Below, piece after piece: positions 11,543 through 23,175 of a DNA stretch of 64,000 nt (within the stretch, counting starts at the first letter, position 1; each line of letters begins with the position of its first letter). The DNA comes from Phialocephala subalpina (lineage: Eukaryota; Ascomycota; Leotiomycetes; Helotiales; Mollisiaceae). The position numbers and the translations under genes were made by a program. The notes below the pieces were generated by a model, which saw only the letters and a program-made list of their open reading frames with translations, was not told the origin of the DNA and did no database searches. The DNA lies in NCBI GenBank assembly GCA_900073065.1, contig FJOG01000018.1, positions 110,184-174,183 of the forward strand. Direction: 5' to 3'.

Positions 11543-12426
11543 ATGGCATCCGCGACGGTGACTATGGAAGGCCAAGATCAAGCTGCAAGTCTTCGCACTA
11601 CATTTCCATCAGGTATTGATGCTAATAGCTTTGAAACAGTCCAGTTGCGCAATGGACACCACAGTAGCTCTTGGGGCCAATGATGACTCGGATGGAAATC
11701 AGTCCAGTGATGTTGGACTCCTTGAACAAACACCTGATTGGACATCCTCTGTGTAGAGGCTGATCTTGGATACTGTAGGACAACGCTGCTGCGGGCTCTG
11801 CTGAGAAGGAATTCACTCTCTTTCCTAAGTTACCGATTGAGCTCCGACTAAAGATTTGGGACCATGCTGCCTCTGAGGGACAAGTCATTCACATCAAAGG
11901 CAAAGGAATCACAAGAGGTCAACAGCCATCAACAGTTGCAGGAAAGAGAGTATTGCCAGGGTTTTCAGGCACATACACTGTCAAATCGATCAGTTACCAA
12001 GTCCCTACAGTCTTTCAAATCAACCATGAGTCTAGGATCGTTGCCAAGAAGAAGTACAAGGTGGTCTGGGCTCATCGACGCAAGGGACAGCGAATATTGG
12101 TCAACTTTGACTGCGATACACTAGTTTTTGCAAAGATGTTTGACATGGTCTTGCTTGCCAATGTTCAGTATCCAGCCGAACCAAAACAGCATGGATTGAA
12201 GTATGCCAAGATGAAGAAAGAGCTTCGGTACATGGCTGTCAAAGATTGGGGCGCTTATCTCATCAACAATATGTCTTACTTTGGAAATTTGGAGAAGGTT
12301 GTACTTCCAAAGAGACAATTCATTGGCAAGATGTTCGAGGTGTCCCAAGCAGAACTTCAGGCAATGTGGGAGGAGGCTGCGAAGAAGCACAGAGTTGAGC
12401 TCAAGAATGTTCCTCAAATTAAGTAA
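11543..12426 (+). CDS. 2EXR-domain protein, copy G (5' structure unresolved)
   Basis: The well-supported part is one open frame from 11779 to 12426. It has EFTLFPKLPIELRLKIWDHA (block 1), then YQVPTVFQINHESRIVAKKKY and GQRILVNFDCDTLVFAKMFD (block 2), and FGNLEKVVLPKRQF. It ends in a short lysine-rich tail, with no stop inside. The start is less clear. ATG at 11543 gives a 15-nt first exon followed by a GT...CTAAT...ACAG intron (11558-11639), the same layout as copies D and E. A second, less certain intron ending CTGTAG at 11778 would then be needed. The sequence is more divergent from E than D is. It could be functional or a slightly damaged copy. Confidence 0.6.
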
Positions 12427-13240
12427 TTGGCTCAGACTGATTGGGAGGACTTTCTACAACAGTAGACGTATGGTCCTCAACTTTCTATTTGGTACAGTGA
12501 CTAATACATGTCTAGGTTCTCTTCTGGCTGCCAGCTGAAGACTGAAAGCTACCGATACTAGGGATGATTGGGACGGCGATACGGATTGCATGGGTCTGGA
12601 GTTTATGGAACAATCAAGACAATGGCAGTCATGGCGGTATGGGATAGAGACACTATAATCTCTTAATTCGTGAATTTCTGTCTCAGCCATACTTTCTTTG
12701 AGAAACATGAGGAGATCATGTGACAGATCCTTGTTTTTAAAATGGCAAATACGTGAACGTGATGATCAGAAATCATCAGAGATTGAAAGAACGGCTTGGC
12801 TAGCGCATGAAGCTCGCTTGCCCTGCCTCAACAAGTGACCCGTTTCCCATTACGATGCCGTTCGAGAAAGGCCCAAGCAACGTGCTGCAGATTGGCAACC
12901 ACATAACAACCAAGTAGGAAACTTCAATGTAGAAAAGAGTGATATGCATAACAGGCTCAACCAATGAAGGAAATACGTAAAGTGCAGGTAAAGCTGGAGC
13001 ATTGAAGATGCTGCATTGCTGTGTGAGAAGTGAAGTCTGAAATTCTCGGAGACGGAGTTACTTTATGCCGCTAGCGCCCCGCCCGCCATCGTCATTGCCG
13101 AATTGAGGCTTGTTGTCGATCCAAAACGACCTGCCTGCGACGCTGATGATTCCACCTTTCAACCCATTACTCACGACAACAATTCTGCACGACGTTCTTT
13201 GAATCCGAAAGTTGAAAGAAATACGTATTCATTGTGCATG
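12427..13240. other. Intergenic, nothing recognised
   Basis: Spacer between the 2EXR cluster and SNX41. No gene supported; the 3' part should hold the SNX41 promoter. Confidence 0.5.
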
Positions 13241-15409
13241 ATGTGGAACGACGAAGACAATAATCCCTACGGGACGAGCTTTGAGCGTCGCGACTCAACA
13301 GCTTCCTCCACAGCGAATCCAAGCTCACCAGGCTCCCGTGAGTTATACTTGCTACAGTCTTCTCTCTCTCCAATATGATGCAATCTATTTACCTCCGTGA
13401 TGATGAAACTGAAGCTGATCCGGGTTGGGAATTTGTAGAGCATGGCTATGCCGGGCCGCGCACCCCCTCTACGATAGACGACAATCACCACGATACAGAT
13501 ACAGACCAGACCCCTCATTACGAGACGAGTGATGCTGGCAGCGAAGATGAGTATGGTGGACCGTCACCTCCGAAGAGGAAGAAGGGTGGCTACGACAGTC
13601 GGATTGAGCAAATACTTTACGAGAATCCGGAGCTGCCTATCCTGATCGTTGATGCCGGAAAGAGCTTAGAGAGTGGAGGAAAATACATTGTCTATACCAT
13701 TAGAACGGGAGTAAGAGCACTAGAATCGCTGGGAAGTGGTTGCTAATGTTGGGCAGGATCTTGAAGTTCGTCGGCGATATTCCGAGTTCGCATCACTCCG
13801 AGATGCTCTCTCACGATTACACCCCACCTTGATTATTCCTCCAATTCCCGAGAAGCATACAATGGCGGATTATGCTGCGAATCCGACCAAAGCAAAGCAA
13901 GACCAACAGATCATTGATTTGAGGAAACGAATGTTGGCAGTGTTCTTAAATAGGTGTCGGCGCATGGACGAAGTCCGCAATGATGGAGTTTGGTGGAGAT
14001 TTCTAGATCCGAATTCTAGCTGGGTATGCTATACTTTCAGATTTGGGGAAACTTTTGCTAACAGCCAGAAGAACGAGGTCCTTCACTCCCACCCAATTGC
14101 GTCAATACCCAAATCGAACATGAAAGCCCCACCTCTCGACCCCGCTAATCCCTCTCCTGCACATGCTTGGTTACCCGTTCCAGCCTCTTCTGCGAAGTTG
14201 AAGGCGTCTGCGACGGCACTCACCAATGCTTCCGGCATGATAAACCAACCTACAGAATATGCCGCAAGCCCTTCTACCGCCGCTCATACAATACAAGGAA
14301 TACTCATTCATGGCCGCTTCCCTCCAGACTCCCAACATCTGAGCGAGCAAGAACTCGACCCATACTTTATAAATTTCGAGGCATCGACGAAAGAGCTTGA
14401 GACCCTCCTGACTGGATCAATAGAGAAGGTCAACAGGAGGACGTTGACTCATCTATCGTCCCTCTCCACTGATCTGGCTGAGCTTGGTGCGAGGTTCAAT
14501 GGCTTCTCTCTTTCCGAACCGTCCCCATCTCTGGCAGCAGCGATTGAACGAGTTGGTCAGGCTGTGGACTCTTCATATCTAGCTACGGAAGAGTTGTCCA
14601 GCTCATTAGGTGCAAGCTTTGCTGAGCCAATGCGCGAAAGTGCACAGTTCGCTGGAGTTGTTCGAGCTGTCTTACGATACCGGGTACTCAAGCGTGTTCA
14701 ACAAGAGATGACCAACGACGAGCTAGCCAAGAAGAGAGCGCTACTCGAGTCTCTAGAGCGCAGCGAGTCCGAGGCAAAGAGAATCGAGCAATACTTGAAC
14801 CAGAGTGGCACAGCGAACATACCACGCCGCTCAACTTCTTCTGCTCGAGATCCACCTTTGTCAAGACGGGAGAACAACCAACAGCAAGAAGACACTGCAT
14901 CCATAGATTCCGACTTTCCTCCAACACACGGCGACTCATCTAGCACACCATCCGCGACTCAAGGCGCACCACAGACCGAGGAGCAGAACTCTCCCGCTCA
15001 CCGAAAAAGCTCAAGTGGTAACTTTATCACGAACAGAATATTCGGTCGCATCAGTCACGCAGTTCATGGTGTTGTCGATGTAGATCCGGAGCGAACAAGG
15101 CGAGACCTCATCGGCAAGACCAGGGAGTCAATCTCTCAACTTGAGCAGGCACAACAGGCATCTGAGCAGGATGTGCGAAATGCGAGTGCAGGAGTGTTGA
15201 AGGATCTCAAGAGATTCCAAGCTGAGAAAGAAGATGACCTGAGGCGGTATATGGTACGTTTCTCTGAATCGTTCTCCAACGACATTTGCTCGTGGCGCGC
15301 TAACATTTCTCAGCTTGCATACGCCAAGAGTCAGGTCGAGTGGGCGAAGAAGAACAAGGAGACCTGGGAAGAGGCAAAAGCAGAGATCAACAAGATAGAC
15401 GAGAGCTGA
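13241..15409 (+). CDS. SNX41: Sorting nexin-41 (PX-BAR endosomal protein)
   Basis: Five predicted exons: 13241-13337, 13439-13710, 13757-14023, 14069-15253 and 15314-15409 (638 aa). All introns keep phase and have branch points (CTGAT, CTAAT, CTAAC). The start is chosen at MWNDEDNNPYGTSFERRDS, the conserved SNX41 N-terminus. The PX domain (about residues 85-210) contains RRRYSEF and the proline loop PPIPEKH, which bind phosphatidylinositol 3-phosphate on endosomes. The rest is a coiled-coil BAR-like region with a low-complexity Ser/Gln linker near 400-450. In yeast Snx41 pairs with Snx4 and Atg20 to recycle cargo to the Golgi and supports selective autophagy. The third and fifth-exon introns are multiples of three, so retained forms would stay open. 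The first intron's acceptor (13438) is the least certain. Confidence 0.92.
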
Positions 15410-15843
15410 AATATGGGATGAATTGCATGGATTACGGATTAGGTTCTAGGTGGTAATAGTGATTTGATCGTTGGATGAGTGGTGAACTGGACTTCACTAA
15501 TTGATTGAGGGTAATCAGCGACTGCCAAGTAGAGCAGTAATAGAGCGTTATCGTCCACCTTGAAGGATATAGTTTTCACTATGACAGTGGTTTCGTAGGT
15601 CGTGGACTTGATTCAATGGATGGAAAGTTAGATTTGGCAAAGCTTGGGAAGCTCCGGAGCAAGGCCCCACACTGCAGCAAATCAGAGAATCCGGGGTAAG
15701 TGACGTAACTAGATCCTCGGGTTCACCCCCTCTTTCTCCGCACCAGAACGTATATCAACAACACTTCTCCGCCATGAGTGAAGAATAACACTATCTCGCA
15801 TGTCGCCTCTGAAAGCGACAAAGCGAAGCTTCAGTTTATCACA
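15410..15843. other. Intergenic, nothing recognised
   Basis: 3' flank of SNX41 and upstream region of the carrier gene. No other gene seen. Confidence 0.5.
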
Positions 15844-17333
15844 ATGACCAACATTTACAATAGCCAGTTGGTATAAATATCCTTGCTCACGATGAACAAT
15901 TACACCACTAACATCACCAGGACGCTTACTCACTCTACCACAAGTACCAAGAAGAATATTCTCATTCTGCTCCCACTGGACCTGCTCTTCCTGCACTAGG
16001 CCATGCATTGGCAGGCTCGACCGGAACTGCGATCTCGAATCTCGCCATCTATCCTCTTGACCTGGTAATCACTCGGCTTCAGGTTCAACGGTCACTCCGA
16101 AATTCCTCCGGGGCACCCGACGAAAGCGAATATAAAGGTGTAATCGATGCCTTCGACAAGATATATCATCAGGAGGGTGGCATAAAGGCCTTCTACAGTG
16201 GTGTGCTGCAGGATACCGGGAAGTCGATTGCAGATTCGTTTCTGTTCTTCCTATTCTACAACTACATCCGTACATACCGCCTCCAAAAAAATGGGATCAA
16301 GGCTACCACTCTTCCAGTGTTCGAAGAGCTGGCTGTTGGTACGGTCGCAGGAGCATTCTCGAAGTTCTTCACAACGCCAATTGCCAACATCGTCACACGA
16401 AAGCAGACAGCGACGATGATCTCTGCCCGCTCGTCCACCAGTCTCGCCGAACCTACAGTCTCAGACATTGCTGCCACAATTCGAAAAGAGAAGGGACTTC
16501 AAGGATTCTGGTCCGGCTATTCCGCTTCTCTCATCCTCACCCTCAACCCCAGCATCACCTTCTTCCTCTACGAAACCTTCAAGCGCGCCTTCCTGCCCCG
16601 CTCCCAGCGTGATGATCCAAGTGCACGAATCACATTCATTATGGCAGCATTCAGCAAAGCCATCGCCTCAACAATCACCTACCCCTTCTCCCTCGCCAAA
16701 GCCCGCGCTCAGACATCCTCCAAACCACCTGTCGACAAAGAATCCGCTGAGATCATCATGCAAGAAGTTGAGCACATCGACAACAAATCCTCTGCCAAGA
16801 AAGCGGGGTCCGATGCCAAGAAGTTCGCAAAGAGTAACACGGTCTTCGATACAATTCTTAAGATCTATAGAACGGAAGGAGCGGCGGCTTTGTATAAGGG
16901 TATTTGGGGTGAAATATTGAAGGGGTTCTTTAGTCATGGGATTACGATGATTATTAAGGAGACGGTGCATAAGTTGATTATTCAAACTTATTATTTGGTG
17001 TTGAAGGCGTTGGATAGGTATCCGAGTCCAAGCGAGTTGGCGAAGAGGGCTGGGCAGTCTGTGCAGGATGCCAGTGAGAGGGCTGGGGAGATCGTGAAGG
17101 AGGGGTATGATAATGTCACTGGAGCTGTTGGGAACATGGTTGGAGGGACAAAGGACACTGCGGGTGTGGCGGCTGAGAGAGCAAGAGTGATTGGAAACAA
17201 TACTACGGAGATGGCGAAGACAGCAAATGACCTTGCCAGCAAGGAAGCTGGGCACTTGCTTGGTAATGCTCAGGAGATGTTGGGCGACAAGATCGAGAAG
17301 GCTGGTCAGGGAATCAAACCAGAGGAGAAGTGA
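15844..17333 (+). CDS. Peroxisomal-type mitochondrial carrier family protein
   Basis: Exon 1 is 15844-15870 (MTNIYNSQL), the intron 15871-15920 (CTAAC branch, ACCAG), and exon 2 15921-17333; 479 aa. Three carrier repeats are visible by their signature turns: YPLDLVITRLQVQ, TPIANIVTRKQTA and YPFSLAKARAQTS, the last two being degenerate P-x-[DE]-x-x-[KR] motifs. The sequence resembles the PMP47/Ant1 group, which moves adenine nucleotides or cofactors across the peroxisomal membrane. Substrate and location are inferred. An unusual tail of about 115 residues follows the last membrane segment. It is Ala/Glu/Lys/Gly-rich with repeated amphipathic stretches (AKTANDLASKEAGHLLGNAQ), like LEA-type helices. 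An Ala/Lys-rich loop of about 40 residues splits repeat 3. Confidence 0.85.
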
Positions 17334-17886
17334 GTGGTATATCAGATGGATATGATGGGATGAATGGCAAATTGCAACAATAACGAAAGGCGGAATTTTT
17401 GATTTCAAAAACACACGGATTGGCATCGGTGTTGGTCTGGATTAACTCACCAAATTGGACACATTTGTGTTCATAGAGTTTCTTGTATATTACTTATAAT
17501 TCGAACCAAAATATCTGCACTTTTTCACAAGCAGAGACTCTGAGCCGATGATAATGTTACCAATGGTCACTGAACTGTGCTTGTTTATCAAAGGCAAGTC
17601 ACCTTTTCTTCTTTCTTTCTTTCTTTCTTTGAAAATTTTTTTTTTTTTTGGTACAGACCCCCTGAAAAGCGAATGAGGCTACTAAATCCTCGTTAGCAAC
17701 CGAGCCCCTGAACCGTCCCTTCACCCCCACCAATGCCTCGGCAAACCCCTGAACTACTTTCCCACTTCACGTCATCACATTTTCAACCTCACTCCTTGCT
17801 CACTGGTACTTATTATATCCTCATGAACGTGACCTCTTTCCAAATTATTAAACTTTGACGTATAGAACTGGCTTAATTTCTGAGCC
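17334..17886. repeat. Intergenic with a (TTTC)n microsatellite and poly-T
   Basis: About six TTTC units around 17605-17631 are followed by a run of T near 17638-17650. No gene seen in this spacer. Ordinary replication-slippage sequence. Confidence 0.6.
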
Positions 17887-18710
17887 ATGGCCCCTCCCAA
17901 AACTCACGCCGACACCCCTCCTCTCGTCTCTCTCATCTCAGGCGGAGTAGCAGGCGGCGTCGAAGGATTTTTGACTTATCCCTTCGAATTCGCCAAAACC
18001 AGAATTCAACTCCGCTCAAAAACAGCTCAACCGACAAAACTTCCCCGAAATCCATACTCAGTAGTAATCAACATCTACCGGACCTTGACGCCAGGAAAAA
18101 ATATGCTTGCTGGTATGACAGCTGGTGTTGTTGCTTCTGTTGCAGCAGTCACGCCTACAGAACGTATCAAAACTGCGTTGATTGATGATGCTCGCTCATC
18201 TCATCGGTACAAATCCACTATCCATTGCATCCGCCTCATCATCGTAGAAGATGGATTCAAAGGTCTTTATCGCGGTTTGGCGGGAACAACATTGAAGCAA
18301 GCGTCAGCAACCAGTTTCCGGATGGGCAGTTATAACATCATTAAAGATTTCGAAGAGAAGAGAGGGATAACCCAAAATACGACTGTGAATTTTGGGAATG
18401 GGGCGGTAGCGGGTGTTGTTACGACGGTGTTGAGTCAACCGTTTGATACAGTGAAGACGAGGAGTCAGGCAGTGGAGGTTACGACTACGATGCAGGCGAT
18501 TACTAGTGTGTTGAAAGAGGAGGGGGTGAGGGGCTTTTGGAGGGGGACGGTGATGAGGTTGAGCAGGACTGTTTTTAGTGGTGGTGAGTTGGGAGAGTTT
18601 GAGATGAGGTTAGATTTGAGATGTGATAGAGGGACTGACTTTTGATAGGGATTTTGTTTACAACTGCGGAGGCAGTGTCTAAGATTATTACCCCCCTCAT
18701 TGGACTGTGA
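17887..18710 (+). CDS. Citrate/tricarboxylate-carrier-like protein, internally shortened
   Basis: Exon 1 is 17887-18583 and exon 2 is 18649-18710 (GTGAGT donor, CTGAC branch, GATAG acceptor); 252 aa. Motifs match the mitochondrial tricarboxylate transporter Ctp1, which exchanges citrate and malate across the inner membrane: YPFEFAKTRIQLRSKT, TPTERIKTALIDDARS, QPFDTVKTRSQ and a C-terminus SRTVFSGGILFTTAE. The first repeat is incomplete. NPYSVVINIYRT runs directly into LTPGKNMLAGMT, whereas full-length members (about 295-300 aa) have roughly 45 more residues there, including helix 2. There is no intron signal at that point. It may be a paralogue with altered function or a dying copy; the frame is otherwise clean. 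Confidence 0.8.
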
Positions 18711-19016
18711 CACTTGAGTGAAGTGACGGAGAAAATGGATGGCCCCAGGAACGAATCTGAGAGAGGGAGAAGGCTTGAAATCACAATATCCTTGTTTACA
18801 AGGACATTTTGGTTGTTGGTTTCAACTGGGACAACATTATCAGGCCTAAAGGCAGACGTCTTTTGAATATAGAGAAGACGATAGGCTCCAAAGATCGACA
18901 GGTACATAGAATACACAGTTCAAACGCTTTTGGTAGTCAATTACTGAACAATTACAAACTTCTGCCCCACCTTGTTCAAATTACTCTTTAAAACATTTAC
19001 CCTGCACTTAACTGCT
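18711..19016. other. Intergenic, nothing recognised
   Basis: Short spacer between two convergently transcribed genes. Confidence 0.5.
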
Positions 19017-19665
19017 TCAACAAAACTCGCACTTCGAGCTCGCAACAGCTCTAGTGGGATACATACTGATATACGACCTCGAGAAGCCTCCAGATTGTCC
19101 AAAATTATTCTGCACATCGTCTTCCTGACCTCTCACATCATCCCAGCTAAAGCTCCACGTTCCATTGTCCGTACACGGCGAAGTTCTATTTGGCGATCAG
19201 CTATGAGCTTGTTGTTGCTGAAAATATGACCTCTTTCAGAAAAAACGGATAGGGAGAAAGAGAAAACAATACTCACTTCCCACATTCATAAATATGAGTA
19301 ACATTAAAAGTAAACTCATGGTTCGCATTCGGGAACAACCCAAATGTTACATTGGGATTGGCGCATGGCTCGTTATATGGTGGTGGACCATCGAGAGCGA
19401 AGACATAGGTGTTGGCGTGATAATTGCAGGTGGTGTTGAAACCCTGGGGGGTGAGGGTTGGGGCATCGACTATGTTGAAGGACCACCTGGTAGATTGTTA
19501 GTTTTGTGAGGGAAGATACGAGGGGCGAGGGACTTACCAGCCACCTGTGCCATGACGGATGTTGCTGATTGAGAGGGAGGAGATGGCCCATGGGACGGGG
19601 ACCATGAGTTGGTTTTGTGCCGCTACTGTGGTTGCCAAGAGGCTGATCATTGCCGAGAATTTCAT
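19017..19665 (-). CDS. Small secreted protein, possibly AA1-like
   Basis: Minus strand, three exons: 19665-19538, 19486-19277 and 19185-19017; 168 aa. Introns 19487-19537 and 19186-19276 have GTAAGT and GTGAGT donors and keep phase. The N-terminus MKFSAMISLLATTVAAQNQ is a signal peptide with likely cleavage after VAA. The mature protein has about six cysteines (TTCNY, EPCANP, YECGK, SPCTDNG, SSKCEFC), several N-glycosylation sites (NTT, NVT, NGT), and WSFNIVDAP and EFTFNVTHIYECG. This pattern of beta-strands and disulfides recalls Alternaria Alt a 1-like (AA1-like) secreted proteins, but the match is only by eye. It could be an apoplastic effector-type or cell-surface protein. Exon 3 was chosen because its frame (WSFSWDD...GGFSRSYIS) is open and cysteine-bearing. 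Confidence 0.72.
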
Positions 19666-20139
19666 TTTGAATTGTTTGTCTGAACTTCAAATGAAGAAAA
19701 GGTTCGAACGATTTGCTTTAATTTTGTTTTATCAAACAAGATATTTGTTTGGATTTATATCTTCTTGTAGTCTTATCGTCATCTGATGCTGTTCGTATTC
19801 TCGCTTGTGCATGAGGTGGTGATCGAGGATGTCCCGAAATACGAGTCTATTTTAACCATAAAAGCGAGCCGGCATGCATGACTTCTGCCGAGGCATGGAA
19901 TTGACTGCGATTGGGTAAAGATCGTTCCACTATTCACAATCATGCATAATCCCGCTCACCGACCGTTGAATCTCGGATCTTAAATTTTCTTGTGGCGGTA
20001 GCAACCAACTAAGGATCTCGAGATCGTCTGTCGTTACAAGTTACGAGGGCCGCATCAAGCGAGCTGATGACCCTTGATCGCTTGCCCATTGTGCTTCCGT
20101 CTTTCAACACAGCTTTATGGGACTGAAACGTTGTGTCGC
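19666..20139. other. Intergenic, nothing recognised
   Basis: Upstream of the secreted protein gene and downstream of the metallopeptidase-like gene. No feature supported. Confidence 0.5.
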
Positions 20140-22745
20140 TCAAGTGCCCTGCAGCTGCTTGTTTCGCCACTCAGTCTCGATCTCATCTTTTCTTTGCTTG
20201 ATTTTCGCGAGCTGGGTCTTCATAAATGGGTCTGTGACCTCTCCTTTGATCAATTTTGTCATATCGTATGTGAATCTTATGATACCTCCTGGGCCAAGCG
20301 TAAACTCATTGTTAAAGTCCCAGGTTTCTCTCACACAGTCAGTGATCAACGCCTTGAACTCGTCTGGCCCAAACATGTGAGCCTCGTTTTCCTCTACCGC
20401 GAGCCTGAAGACGTCGATGTCCATATCTCTCATTGTTTGTGTCTGCATTTTGTTGAACAGGAATCTCTGACAACCAGATTGTCGTATGATCGCCATGATT
20501 TCGTCTTTCTCTGCAGCGGAGGAGACGTGTTGTGGTTTTGGTATGCTCATGAACGAGAATGGAATCGCAGGTGGCCAACCTGCTTCAATTCTCGTGACGA
20601 GCCCTGGGCCGGGATAAGGATCAATTCTAAAGGTAGGTATCAATCACTAATTATCTTCACGGTTAGAAAAGCCATGACCTACAAGAAAAACACTCTCCTA
20701 CTATTCGCGACTCCAAGGAAGTTCCAAAGTTCCAACCCGCTGAGGTTGATGCCGCCTCGCTCCCGAATGTATCTGTAGAAAAGAGGCACAGGGAGAGTTC
20801 CTATAGTATCAAGCGCTAATTGCAGAGGAGCTTGATTTCTGCACATATAAGCAACAATTTCAAGCCACCTCGGGCAACGGTAGTCCTCATCAGGGATCTC
20901 TTCCTCGTCTGGGAGCGGATCGAATGGGTTAGCCGTGATATAGGAAAACGCATTAGGCCCATTCAACTGTCCATCAGCTGTGCTCGCAAGAATCAAAGAG
21001 ATGTTACTAGCTCTCGCTTTCTCTCTCAATTCAGGTGATAGTCCCATTCTGTTGAAGATTTTGTCAACCTGTATAGCTCGATGAATGATCGCTCCTGAAT
21101 CCAACGATGAGAGGTCGAGCTCTGGTCTGTAACGAAGACTTTCGTATTCGTCCTCCATGTTATTTGGAGGAACAACGTTGAACATATCATCCGGCGATTC
21201 ATCCTGCTTGGTAAAGATCCTTGTACCGACCGTCAATGGGCCCATTTGTGTGACAGTTCCAACCTTCTTGATGAGGACATTCCATGTTACTTCTTGGAAC
21301 ATACTCTGTACCCAAGAGATTGGGACTGGATAAATGTCGTGGTGATCTGGGCGTTGGGTGGAGAGAAGAGATGTAGTATATCCTTGGTTTCTCAGAAGGT
21401 GGGGTCTGAGACGCTTGCTGTGCTGTGCTTGGAACCAGTCGTGATAGCATACTCCGAATGTAGGAAGTCCAGCTCCACCGCGAGCATAATCCATGCCGTG
21501 AAGATGAGATGTTTCGCCGCCCCAGATCTGTGCAAGACTTGTCAGAGATTATTCCAAGGAGCATTTGGAGAATGATTACTTGCCTTATCGATGAACGAGT
21601 AACCTAATTCACGGAAATCTTCAGACTCGAAATATGGCTCGTCGTAGCCGCGAGACGGAGGAGCTCTTGTTTTCCAGATGAGCTGCCATGCACAATGCTA
21701 TCGAGGTCAGTCTCTCGGATCCTTGAATTCTGACGGATAGCATACAGCAAATTCGTGAATGAGTGTATGTGCTACATAGAGTGTAGCGACCATCCTAGAC
21801 GACATCAGCTTGCCGAATCCCATATTTCGTAGACGTATCGTGGACCAGCCTTTCCGCGTCAGTCAAATCTTGCCTCAGTAGTGGCTGTAACACTTCAACG
21901 GAAATCAACATCAACAAATTGTTTGGCACAAAGTCCTCTAAAGGCTGTGTGTATCCCAAAGTGTAATCTTCTGTTGCCATGCCACTTATGTAGTGAGATG
22001 ATATGTTCCGGAAGCCGATGCGTATTCTCCCTGATAAAAGGAGGATTTGCCTTTGCAGATCTTCGAATTCGGTTTCCGTGTTTCTCTCTGCTGCGGTTCG
22101 CTGCGAAAACATCCAGAGCCTATCCGCATCCCCTGGATTGATCGTTGGTAAGTTGATGATCGGGCCCTTGAATAAGGCATCTAGCCTTGAGGGCATGTTA
22201 GCATGCCTTCTTGATGTGCAATGCGGGGAACGTACCATGGATACACAGATATGCTGGTGAGAATGACTGTTGCTAATTGAAGGCAGGGTGCGAGAACGAA
22301 TCCCCAGATCTTAAGGTCGTGTGCCTTTGTTCTGGAATTAGTGGGGTCAGAAATGAGATTCGTGGGTACCCACTGACCAGAATCCATTGTAGTCCCCAAG
22401 AGTTGGAATGAGGGCTTGGTGTTTCGGCAATTCATCCTCAGATAACCATGCAGGCTGCTGAAATATCGGATGTATGTCATTGGTAAGATTGTCTTCCATC
22501 GGAGTATCATCAAGTCCAGCCAAGGCTTCGATAGTCTTCAGCTCATCAGGAGTGAACCCCGCCAAACGCCTTCGTTGATATACTTCATAGGCAACGCGTT
22601 CCCGATAAAGTTTTCCGAGCTCTTCGTCCGACAGCCCTTCAGAATTCAGAGGCGGTAGAGGCGTCAAACCACTTTTCCCTGTGTTGCGCAAGATCCGGTG
22701 GTCGATATGTGGGATCCAGTTGCCAATCGGATGGCTGTACTTCTT

Positions 22746-23083
22746 TGTCAGTTGAGGACTCGTAATCTGTGACGATGGTCTCAATGCGATGGGGAAATTG
22801 TAGCATGTTGGCATGAAGCCGCATCATCAGTTATGCATCATCTCACTAGGCGGTTTGGCCTAAAGCCGATGTTCCAGCGAGAGCACTATATCAAGCAGAC
22901 ATTTCCACTTAGCTAAACAGACAGATTTGACATCAATACCATACATTTTGCCTCCAACCGCTCCGCAACTGATAGTTATCAGCACTATTACTCTTTTCTA
23001 CTTATCAATCACTTGATCTGTGACTACTACGCTACCCCTCATTCGGTATTTCCGCTCAAACTCTCCCTCGAAAACGTATAACA
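22746..23083 (+). repeat. 5' LTR of the first Copia element (3' limit uncertain)
   Basis: Begins TGTCAGTT and is shared with 28504-28732 at least to 22974. The proposed end is only suggested by an ACA matching the TGT start. The LTR by chance extends open minus-strand reading frames beside the interrupted exon. Confidence 0.6.
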
Positions 23084-23175
23084 GCGTTACCAGTTGCTGA
23101 GACGCCTTGAACGCTGTCACCAACTTTACTAGCGTAACCCTCCTATACTTCGTTGTAAGAAAACACCTCCTCACC

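Noticed and set aside
16668..17426. Minus-strand 252-codon frame
   Set aside because: Antisense of the carrier gene exon 2; no domain.
20074..20778. Long plus-strand frame of 234 codons
   Set aside because: It is the antisense shadow of the last two exons of the minus-strand peptidase-like gene; its content is low quality (Cys/Phe/Ser-rich).
22639..22827. Minus-strand frames crossing 22746-22827 that seem to give the peptidase gene an N-terminus
   Set aside because: The sequence beyond 22745 is the Copia LTR, repeated at 28504, so these starts are read-through into the element. The real N-terminus lies at 29317-29544.
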